Below the pieces are notes generated by a model. The model saw nothing but the letters and a program-made list of their open reading frames with translations. It was not told where the DNA came from and ran no database searches. Below are positions 6,954 through 13,006 of a stretch of 13,191 nucleotides of DNA, piece by piece. Source of the DNA: Caldifarciminota bacterium (GTDB lineage: Bacteria > Hydrothermota > Hydrothermia > S141-80); contig WFYF01000171.1 in the NCBI GenBank assembly GCA_015490255.1, forward strand, positions 1 through 13,191. The letters run 5' to 3'. Both the position numbers and the translations under genes were made by a program. How positions within the stretch are numbered: the first letter of the stretch is position 1; each line of letters begins with the position of its first letter.

Positions 6954-8750
6954 ATGAAGCGTGTGCTCGGTCTCGGGATGCTGCTCTGGGCGGGAAGCCT
7001 CTGGGCCCAGACCCCCGTGACCATCCAGGAGCTCCAGTGCAACTGGGACTCCACCTATGCCTCCACCTATTTCGGCCAGACGGTGGAGGTCTCGGGGGTG
7101 GTGTCCACGGATTTCGGCACGGTGGCCGGGTCCCGGTCGTTCTTCATCCAGGACCCCGCCGGCGGACCCTGCAGCGGTGTGCTGGTGTTCGTTCCCTCCA
7201 GTGCCGGAACGCCCACCGTCACCATTGGCGACAGTGTCACTGTGATCGCCACGGTAGATGAGTATTTCGGCAACACGGAACTCGCGGTGGCCAATGTGGC
7301 GGACATCACGGTCCACGGCAACGTGGGTGCCCCCAACCCCACGGTGATCGTCGCCGGAGTGCTGGACACCACAGCCACCTCCAGCTATGCCGGTTCCCAG
7401 CCCGACACGGCCGAAATGTATGAGCACGTCCTGGTGGAAGTGGCGGGGTTTGTGGCCGACACCAACCTCGCCAACGGCGACTGGACCCTCACCGACGGAA
7501 CCGGCTTTGCCTATGTTCGGGTGAATGGAAACTACACCTATAACCCCATGCCGGGCGACCCCGTAACCGTGCGGGGAGTCGTCCACACCTATTTTGACCT
7601 TTACCGGATTCAGCCTCGCTCCGACGCGGATGTGATCGTCCAGGCGGTCCACGTTTCCTATGCCTATGCCCGGGGAACGGATCAGGTGGACGTGCTGTTC
7701 AGCACCGACATCGGTCAGGCCCAGGCGGAAGACGTGAACAACTATACCCTTCTGGACTCCACCATGACCAACGCCATCCCCATCACGGCCGCTGCCCAGG
7801 ATCCCAACAACCTCAAGCGGGTCACCCTCACCCTGGGGCAGAGCCTTAACCCGGGTGAGCTGTATTACCTCATCTCCACCATCCCCAGCCCCGCCGAGAC
7901 CACGAGTTTCTATGGCCTGCTGACCCTGGCCCAGATCCAGTCGGACACGGCGCCCGGAAGCGATTCCAGTATCTGGAGCGGCAAGGTGGTGAGTGTCCAG
8001 GTGGTGGTTACCGCCGATCCCACGGCCATCTCCTTCACCTCCTCGGCCTGGGCCTTCTTCCAGGATCCCGGAGGCGGTCCGTGGAGCGGGATCATGACCT
8101 ATGCCCCCGGCGTGGCCCCCAACTTTACCGTGGGGGACTCCCTTTTGCTTGTGGGCGAGATCACGGAATACAACGGCATGACCGAAATCGTGAACATTCT
8201 CTACTGGGAGGTTCTGGGCCAGAATGCCGGCGTGGTGGCGGACAACGTCCAGACCGGTGATGTGGGAGAGATGTGGGAAGGCGGTCTGGTGACCGTCTCC
8301 GGGACCATCCAGTCCATCACGGGTTCCCAGCTCGTTCTGGATGACGGCACCGGGCCGGTCCAGGTGAACGCCGACACGTCCATTGTCAACAGCCCGGATG
8401 TGTATGTCGGCGGTGTGGCGACGGTGACGGGTGTGGTCCGGTTCACGGGTGGCAACTATGTGATCTATGTCCGGACCGTGAACGACGTGCCTGTGGAAGA
8501 AAGCATGCTTCCCGTGGGTTCCGGTCTGCGCCTCCTCACCCCTGTGGTGCGTGACGGCGCGGTGGTCCTGGCCGCCCCCGGCCGCTCCAGCCTGGATGTG
8601 CGTATCCTGGACGTCCTGGGCCGGCAGATTCAGGAAGTTCAGGTTCCGGTGGTGAACGGTCTGGCCCGGATTTCCGGACTTCGTCTGGCAGGCGGTGTGT
8701 ATTTCCTGAAAGCCGGGGACGTGACCTTCCGCTTTGTCCGCCTGCGCTGA
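6951..8750 (+). CDS. Secreted protein with duplicated OB-like modules and a T9SS-like C-terminal sorting domain
   Basis: A 599-residue exported protein. It has a Sec signal peptide (MMKRVLGLGMLLWAGSLWA, cleavage after Ala19). Residues about 24-215 form two beta modules of the OB-like type found in secreted nuclease-associated proteins (VEVSGVV, FFIQDP, GDSVTVIATVDEYFGNTEL). A linker Ig-like domain follows at about 220-310, with DVLFSTDIGQAQAEDVNNYTL resembling a Big_5/SbsA-type fold. A second pair of OB-like modules occupies about 325-520 and clearly repeats the first. The last 55 residues, from about 545, read as a T9SS/FlgD-like C-terminal domain: LDVRILDVLGRQI, then G-L-R-L-A-G-G-V-Y-F-L-K and a basic end FRFVRLR. 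No nuclease or peptidase motif is visible, so this is probably a structural or binding surface protein. A strong terminator follows 19 nt after the stop. Confidence 0.82.
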   Translation: MMKRVLGLGMLLWAGSLWAQTPVTIQELQCNWDSTYASTYFGQTVEVSGVVSTDFGTVAGSRSFFIQDPAGGPCSGVLVFVPSSAGTPTVTIGDSVTVIATVDEYFGNTELAVANVADITVHGNVGAPNPTVIVAGVLDTTATSSYAGSQPDTAEMYEHVLVEVAGFVADTNLANGDWTLTDGTGFAYVRVNGNYTYNPMPGDPVTVRGVVHTYFDLYRIQPRSDADVIVQAVHVSYAYARGTDQVDVLFSTDIGQAQAEDVNNYTLLDSTMTNAIPITAAAQDPNNLKRVTLTLGQSLNPGELYYLISTIPSPAETTSFYGLLTLAQIQSDTAPGSDSSIWSGKVVSVQVVVTADPTAISFTSSAWAFFQDPGGGPWSGIMTYAPGVAPNFTVGDSLLLVGEITEYNGMTEIVNILYWEVLGQNAGVVADNVQTGDVGEMWEGGLVTVSGTIQSITGSQLVLDDGTGPVQVNADTSIVNSPDVYVGGVATVTGVVRFTGGNYVIYVRTVNDVPVEESMLPVGSGLRLLTPVVRDGAVVLAAPGRSSLDVRILDVLGRQIQEVQVPVVNGLARISGLRLAGGVYFLKAGDVTFRFVRLR

Positions 8751-8769
8751 GATTGACGTGAACTGATTC

Positions 8770-8804
8770 CTCCGGGGGGCTTTCGCCCCCCGGAGTCTTT
8801 TTTC
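8770..8804 (+). terminator. Rho-independent terminator between the secreted-protein gene and purB
   Basis: A perfect 10-bp stem (8770-8779 with 8786-8795, CTCC followed by six Gs, pairing with six Cs followed by GGAG) closes a 6-nt loop CTTTCG and is followed by TCTTTTTT. The inner C-G of the loop may add an eleventh pair. The T-tract ends just before the purB ribosome binding site. Confidence 0.93.
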
Positions 8805-8816
8805 AGGGAGGTTTCC

Positions 8817-10139
8817 ATGATTCCGCGCTATACCCTTCCGGAGATGGAGGCCATCTGGAGTGAGGAGGGCAAATACCGTTCCTGGGTGGCGGTGGAGTTT
8901 GCTGTTCTGGAAGCTCAGCTGGAACTCGGTGTGATCCCCTCCGAAGCCCGGGAGGCGCTGGAGAAAAAAGACCGGATTGACTATGCCCGACTACGCGAAC
9001 GCGCCCACCAGATTGAGCAGGAGGTCAACCATGACGTGATCGCCTTTCTCTGGGCGCTGGAGGAACAGCTGGGACCGATGGGGCGCTGGGTTCATTACGG
9101 CCTCACCTCCTCCGATGTGGTGGACACGGCCTTTTCCCTCCGGATCCAGCAGGCCGGAAAGCTGCTGCTTGAGGCTTTTGACGCTTATATGGAAGCGCTG
9201 AAACGCCGGGCTCTCGCGGAGAAACGCACCCTGATCATGGGCCGGACCCACGGGATGTATGCCGAACCCACCAGCCTGGGCCTTAAGTTTCTATCGTTTT
9301 ATGCTGAAGGACAGCGCCACCGCCAGGCTCTTCGGGAAGCCCTGGAAGGGTTGCGGGTGGGGAAACTCTCGGGGGCTGTGGGTACCTATGCTTTCACCAG
9401 CCCCGAAGTGGAGGAGCGCGCCCTGGCGAAGCTCGGCCTCGCAGTGGAGCCCGTGTCCACCCAGATCCTGCCCAGGGACCGCCATGCCCGCCTCCTCACC
9501 GCCATCGCCCTTGCGGGCGGTGGGATTGAGCGGCTTGCGGTGGAGATTCGTCTCCTTCAGCGCACGGAAATCGGGGAACTGGAAGAACCCTTCACCGCGA
9601 AGCAGCGGGGTTCTTCCGCCATGCCCCACAAACGCAACCCCATCCGGAGCGAGCGCCTGACCGGACTGAGCCGCCTGCTCCGGGGATATGCCCTGCCCGC
9701 CATGGAGAACCAGGCCCTCTGGCACGAGCGGGACATCTCCCATTCCTCGGTGGAGCGGGTGATCGTCCCGGATGCCACCCATGCGCTGTATTATATGCTC
9801 CATCTGGCCCGCCGGGTGGTGGAGGGTCTGGTGGTGCACCCCGAGCGGATCCGGGAGAACCTGACGCGGTTCGGAAACTTGTATTACAGTCAGGGCATTC
9901 TGCTCCGCCTGGTGGCCCGGGGCGTGGGCCGTCAGGAAGCCTATGGATGGGTCAAGGAAGCCGCCCACCGGGCCCTGCGGGAAGGCACTCCCTTTGAGAC
10001 CGCACTCAGGGAACACCCCCGGATCCGGGAACACCTCAGCGAGGAGGAAATCCGCGCGGTGTTTGAAACGGACTTTCTGGCCCACGTGGACGCCATCTTT
10101 CGGCGGGTTCTCGGCGAGGCCGGTGCCCTAACAGGGTGA
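8817..10139 (+). CDS. purB: Adenylosuccinate lyase
   Basis: Catalyses two fumarate-releasing steps of purine synthesis: SAICAR to AICAR, and adenylosuccinate to AMP. The 440-residue protein shows the fumarase/aspartase superfamily motifs in order: HYGLTSSDVVDTAF (catalytic His and Ser-rich loop), GRTHGMYAEPT with His145, and the flexible signature loop GSSAMPHKRNP (about 265-275) with its catalytic Ser. Length and motifs agree with the bacterial PurB of about 430 residues. Start: ATG 8817 with GGGAGG at 8806-8811, 5 nt upstream. No promoter is visible between the terminator hairpin and the start, so expression probably relies on readthrough of the hairpin. The 3' end overlaps the convergent gene on the other strand by 104 bp. 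Confidence 0.96.
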   Translation: MIPRYTLPEMEAIWSEEGKYRSWVAVEFAVLEAQLELGVIPSEAREALEKKDRIDYARLRERAHQIEQEVNHDVIAFLWALEEQLGPMGRWVHYGLTSSDVVDTAFSLRIQQAGKLLLEAFDAYMEALKRRALAEKRTLIMGRTHGMYAEPTSLGLKFLSFYAEGQRHRQALREALEGLRVGKLSGAVGTYAFTSPEVEERALAKLGLAVEPVSTQILPRDRHARLLTAIALAGGGIERLAVEIRLLQRTEIGELEEPFTAKQRGSSAMPHKRNPIRSERLTGLSRLLRGYALPAMENQALWHERDISHSSVERVIVPDATHALYYMLHLARRVVEGLVVHPERIRENLTRFGNLYYSQGILLRLVARGVGRQEAYGWVKEAAHRALREGTPFETALREHPRIREHLSEEEIRAVFETDFLAHVDAIFRRVLGEAGALTG

Positions 10140-11007
10140 TCACCCCCACCCGGCCGTCCTTCCACACCTCCACCCGGGCCAGAGGCACGGGACGGCGTAT
10201 CTCCACCGTGCCGTCCAGATAAACCCGCAGGGCACGCGGGGGAAACACCCTGATGCTGTCCACGTCCGGTGGGAAGTCCAGACGATCCACCGGAAGGGAG
10301 AGCACCTGCGGGGGGAAAAGGGGTGGAATGTCCACATACACGGGAATTTCCACCCTCTTTCTCCCCCGCCGGGCAACCACGAGGGCTCCCCGGCCACGTT
10401 CCAGACCTTCAACTTCCAGCCGATGGTCTTCCTGGCGCACCGTGATCCCTCCCCGGGCCCAGGCTTCCCAGCCGGCGAAATCCTCCACCTTGCGCACCTC
10501 TCCTTTCCGGAGATAGAGCGGTTCCCACCAGGGAAACTCTTCCCGTCCCGGCAGGCAGACCACAAGGGTGCGACCGAACTGAACCCCCTTGTCTGCACGA
10601 AGTTCATAAAACACCACCGTCCGACCCGGTCGCCTGCACGCAACCTGGAGCCCTTCATCGTCCTGACGCAGCTCCACACGCTCTTCCGGGAACGGCAAGG
10701 CGCGGATCTCATAATCCCCCGAAGCGATGAGACGAACCTGCTCACCGGGGGGCACCACCACCCGGGGGGAAACTTTGCGAAAGAGGATTTCTTCAAAGGG
10801 CTGGACTTCCACAGGCAACGGACGTACCCCCCGCCGGCTCTTCACGAGCACCACCCCGGCTCCGCCCCGCAGGGGGACCACCCGACCGTCTTCCACCCGA
10901 AGGAGGTCCTCGGGAAACACCTGGACCACCCGGACGTCGGGAGGCAGGTCCCGGGGAACACCCACCTCCAGCCGCATCCCCCCCAGGGCAAGCAGCATAA
11001 GGAACAT
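10036..11007 (-). CDS. Unknown exported beta-rich protein of the sigma/anti-sigma operon
   Basis: Not recognised as a named family. The 323-residue protein starts MFLMLLALGGMRLEVGV, a short hydrophobic leader that could be a weak signal peptide, and then alternates short beta strands with charged turns. The N-terminal LPPDVRVVQVFPEDLLRVED (21-40) resembles FPPDVDSIRVFPPRALRVYL (245-264), each followed by DG and another strand, so the protein looks like repeats of an Ig-like unit. The last 34 residues are rich in Pro and Arg and lie entirely in the overlap with purB, so they may be a stop-loss extension. ATG 11007 shares its A with the stop of the anti-sigma gene (TGATG), which implies translational coupling; a GTG at 11010 is an alternative. 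Its place after the anti-sigma factor suggests a partner or sensor in the same envelope response, by inference only. Confidence 0.6.
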   Translation of the reverse strand: MFLMLLALGGMRLEVGVPRDLPPDVRVVQVFPEDLLRVEDGRVVPLRGGAGVVLVKSRRGVRPLPVEVQPFEEILFRKVSPRVVVPPGEQVRLIASGDYEIRALPFPEERVELRQDDEGLQVACRRPGRTVVFYELRADKGVQFGRTLVVCLPGREEFPWWEPLYLRKGEVRKVEDFAGWEAWARGGITVRQEDHRLEVEGLERGRGALVVARRGRKRVEIPVYVDIPPLFPPQVLSLPVDRLDFPPDVDSIRVFPPRALRVYLDGTVEIRRPVPLARVEVWKDGRVGVITLLGHRPRREPAERWRPRGPESPFQTPRGFPPR

Positions 11008-11621
11008 CACAGTTCAAACCCTCCCGTATAGACGATCCGCTCCACGTGGACCGTGTCCCGCCCCACCTTCAGGGACAGGCGGATGTCGTGGGGCCCTTCC
11101 TCCGGGAGATAAAAATCTTCCAGCACCCAGGCATCGTCCTGGCGCTCCATCCAGGCTTCCAGTGCCTGGCCATCCACCTCCACCCGCAGAAGCTCGGCAC
11201 CGGGCAGGGTAGACTTCACAATCAGGGTGAGCCGGCCGTTGCTCAGCACCGTTCCATCCTCGGGAAAGACGAAAATCTGCTCTCCCACGGGTGCGGCAGT
11301 CATCACCGTTCTGGGCGGGGTAAAGGAGCGTCGGCCCACCAGGGCAAAAAGCAACATCGCGGCCGCCGCAAGGCCGACCAGCGCTCCACCCACCATCCAC
11401 CGGCGCGCTCCTCTCCGGGGCATTTTCTGAAGAAACCGCTTTTCTTCCGCAAGGGCATCGGGCACAAGGGGCGTGCGGGCCGCTTCCAGCAGGTCCATGT
11501 GGACCTGAAGCAGGCCCCGGCAGGACGGGCATTCGGCCACGTGAGCCCACACCTCTGGGGGGAGATCCTCCCTCTCCCCGTTGAGATAGGCCTCCAGCAG
11601 GGCTTCTTCACGGCAACTCAT
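11007..11621 (-). CDS. Zinc-finger anti-sigma factor (membrane-spanning)
   Basis: Binds and holds the ECF sigma factor at the inner membrane until an envelope signal arrives. In 204 residues it has the expected order: a cytoplasmic ZAS-type zinc-finger domain with H27-x3-C31-x2-C34 (HVAECPSC), a linker, one transmembrane helix (about 75-96, WMVGGALVGLAAAAMLLFAL), and a periplasmic beta-rich domain of about 108 residues that likely senses the signal. The start (ATG 11621, GGAG 7 nt upstream) lies 14 nt inside the sigma gene, so the two are coupled and made in fixed ratio, typical of sigma/anti-sigma pairs. The sensor domain is not recognised; its strand pattern (VEVDGQALEAW, HDIRLSLKVG) is Ig-like. 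Confidence 0.88.
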   Translation of the reverse strand: MSCREEALLEAYLNGEREDLPPEVWAHVAECPSCRGLLQVHMDLLEAARTPLVPDALAEEKRFLQKMPRRGARRWMVGGALVGLAAAAMLLFALVGRRSFTPPRTVMTAAPVGEQIFVFPEDGTVLSNGRLTLIVKSTLPGAELLRVEVDGQALEAWMERQDDAWVLEDFYLPEEGPHDIRLSLKVGRDTVHVERIVYTGGFEL

Positions 11622-12102
11622 GTTCCATCTCCAGAATCAGGTCCCGCAGCTTCCTGCGGGCCCGGTTCAGCCGGGACTTCACCGTCCCCACCGGAAGAGA
11701 CAGTGCCTCCGCGATCTCGGCAAGGCTCAATCCCTCAAAATAAAACATCATGACCACCTCCCGAAACTCCTCCGGAAGCGCCGCCAGGGCTCTCTGGAGG
11801 CGCACGGTTCGGGCTGGCAGTTCCACATGGGGAGACGCGGGTTCTCCATGGGTCTCCACATGGGCTTCCAGCGAGGTGGTGGGCTTTTTGCGGCGGAAAA
11901 AATCCCGGATGGTGTTCCGGGCGATGGTATAGAGCCAGGTCCGCACGCTGGCCTCTCCCCGGAATCCACCAAAAGCCCGATAAGCTTTGGTGAAAATGGC
12001 CTGGGTGAGGTCTTTTGCATCTTCCGGATTGCCCACCTGCCAGGCCACATAGTTCAGAATCTCCTGGTAATGCCGGGCCACCACCTCGTCAAATCGCTCC
12101 AT
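11608..12102 (-). CDS. ECF-family RNA polymerase sigma factor
   Basis: Directs RNA polymerase to a small stress regulon. The 164-residue protein has only sigma regions 2 and 4, as expected for ECF factors. Region 2 spans about 6-75, with DLTQAIFTKAYRAFGGF (core-binding and -10 recognition helices) and TWLYTIARNTIRDFFRRKK. Region 4 spans about 103-158, with LPEEFREVVMMFYFEGLSLA and the helix-turn-helix GTVKSRLNRARRKL. It lies 33 nt downstream of the LolA-like gene, with a weak site (GAGGG, about 9 nt from ATG), and overlaps the anti-sigma gene by 14 nt. No ECF-type autoregulatory promoter (GGAAC-like -35) is visible directly before it, so transcription probably comes from the promoter at 12653-12681. 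Confidence 0.95.
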   Translation of the reverse strand: MERFDEVVARHYQEILNYVAWQVGNPEDAKDLTQAIFTKAYRAFGGFRGEASVRTWLYTIARNTIRDFFRRKKPTTSLEAHVETHGEPASPHVELPARTVRLQRALAALPEEFREVVMMFYFEGLSLAEIAEALSLPVGTVKSRLNRARRKLRDLILEMEHELP

Positions 12103-12135
12103 GCGGGCTCGCCCTCGTTCATAGAGATAGACGCC

Positions 12136-12630
12136 TCAGGGGGGTGAAAGGTTCCCCGAAGGAGGTGGGGGAATCCGGGCCGCCGGACGAAAATCCGAGA
12201 AACGAAACCGGAGTTCGGCATCCCGGGTCACTACCCGGAGGCTTTCGGGAATGCCTTGCCGGGAGAACCACAGGCGGGCTTCCTGAATCTCGGGGTGGAG
12301 CGTGGGGCCGAAAACCGCTTCGTATCCTTCGGGATGGGCGATGAGCGTGTCCCGTTTCTCCAGCAGAAACAGGCCCGGCTTGAGAGGTGTGGTTTCCTGA
12401 AAGATCTCGTTTCCGGTTTTCACCCAGGCGGTTTCTCCCACGATCCACACCTGCTGGGATTCCGGGCTCAGCACCTGGAGAAACACCCGGTCCGGGGCCT
12501 CAAAAGCAAGCCTTCCCTGGAAGGTGTCCGCCTCCCCGAAGGCGGGATAGGTCACTGTCTCAAAAAAGGACAGCGAAAAACTCCGGTGGAGGGGAAAGGG
12601 AAGCTGCAACAGCGTCACAAGCACCATCAT
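12136..12630 (-). CDS. LolA-like outer-membrane lipoprotein carrier family protein
   Basis: Probable periplasmic protein of the LolA/LolB fold, which carries lipoproteins or lipid from the inner to the outer membrane. From the ATG at 12630 it has 164 residues: a short hydrophobic leader (MMVLVTLLQLPF), then SFSLSFFETVTYPAFGEA, followed by the family's usual G-R-L-x-F-E-x-P-D-R-V strand, QQVWIVGETAWVKT, and NEIFQETT. The C-terminus has LWFSRQGIPESLRVV and the strand LRFRFSDF, typical of the family's closing strands, then a Pro-rich tail. An upstream ATG at 12681 is rejected because it lies in the -35 box; GGAGG sits 6 nt before 12630. It is the first gene of the sigma/anti-sigma operon. It may be a LolA-like sensor and not the essential LolA itself, since ECF operons often carry such proteins. 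Confidence 0.75.
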   Translation of the reverse strand: MMVLVTLLQLPFPLHRSFSLSFFETVTYPAFGEADTFQGRLAFEAPDRVFLQVLSPESQQVWIVGETAWVKTGNEIFQETTPLKPGLFLLEKRDTLIAHPEGYEAVFGPTLHPEIQEARLWFSRQGIPESLRVVTRDAELRFRFSDFRPAARIPPPPSGNLSPP

Positions 12631-12652
12631 GATTTTCCTCCGTTGCGGGGAA

Positions 12653-12681
12653 ATTGTATGCGTCCGGAAGGGATGCATCAA
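12653..12681 (-). promoter_or_regulatory. Promoter of the LolA-like/sigma/anti-sigma operon
   Basis: TTGATG (12676-12681) and TACAAT (12653-12658) on the minus strand are separated by 17 nt. Start of transcription would be near 12646, giving a short leader with GGAGG (12637-12641) and ATG 12630. This placement is the reason for choosing the short form of the LolA-like protein. Confidence 0.75.
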
Positions 12682-12739
12682 GTCATCCGCACCGCTTCAT
12701 GAAAACACGCAGAGATTTTTCAGGTTCTGGATCTGAGGG

Positions 12740-12768
12740 GTTCAAATTCCTCTTTGAGGGATCAGAAC
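12740..12768. repeat. Isolated CRISPR-like repeat (R0)
   Basis: 29 nt beginning GTTC and ending GAAC, with core AAATTCCTCTTTGAGG. The first 19 nt are identical to the array repeat at 12981. The complementary ends are typical of CRISPR repeats. It sits 241 bp left of the next repeat, which is not a multiple of the array period, and is also flanked by an imperfect inverted repeat (GTTCTGGATC at 12724-12733 against GATCAGAAC at 12760-12768). Confidence 0.6.
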
Positions 12769-12776
12769 GCTGGGCC

Positions 12777-12805
12777 TTGAAAATCAGAGCCAAACGCCCT
12801 ATAAT
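12777..12805 (+). promoter_or_regulatory. Sigma-70-type promoter of the small coiled-coil gene, leaderless layout
   Basis: TTGAAA (12777-12782), a 17-nt spacer and a perfect TATAAT (12800-12805). Exactly six bases then lead to ATG 12812, so transcription should begin at or next to the start codon. The GGAG at 12806-12809 would lie at or before the mRNA 5' end. Confidence 0.8.
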
Positions 12806-12811
12806 GGAGAC

Positions 12812-13006
12812 ATGAGCCGGATGGAAGAACTTCTGGAACGGATGCTGCAGACTATGGAAAGGGGCTTTTCCTCTTTGGAGGCTACTATGGAGAGGGGATT
12901 TTCCAGGGTTGAAAGGAGACTTGCGAACATAGAGAATGCCCTGGGCATCCCGGTGGAGGAAGAAGAGGGCGAAGAACCTGGTTCAAATTCCTCTTTGAGC
13001 GATTAG
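12812..13006 (+). CDS. Small coiled-coil protein ending inside a CRISPR-like repeat
   Basis: A 64-residue acidic protein of unknown function. It starts MSRMEELLERMLQ and continues with two 11-residue repeats, TMERGFSSLEA and TMERGFSRVER (residues 14-24 and 25-35), then RLANIENALGIP and an acidic tail EEEEGEEP. The hydrophobic spacing fits a hendecad coiled coil, so it probably oligomerises or binds a partner. The DNA repeats too: 19 of 21 bases match between 12851-12871 and 12884-12904. The last residues (SNSSLSD) and the TAG stop are encoded by the repeat at 12981-13009. A near-perfect promoter supports expression. Composition resembles small phage- or defence-associated coiled-coil proteins, but no named family is recognised. 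It is probably a real gene. Confidence 0.65.
   Translation: MSRMEELLERMLQTMERGFSSLEATMERGFSRVERRLANIENALGIPVEEEEGEEPGSNSSLSD

Noticed and set aside
8753..8781. TTGACG as a -35 box for purB
   Set aside because: At 16-18 nt downstream only the GC-rich arm of the terminator is found, with no -10-like sequence.
12724..12768. Inverted repeat around the solitary repeat as an intrinsic terminator
   Set aside because: The stem is imperfect and neither strand has a T-run directly after it; the T-run at 12716-12720 lies before the stem on the plus strand.
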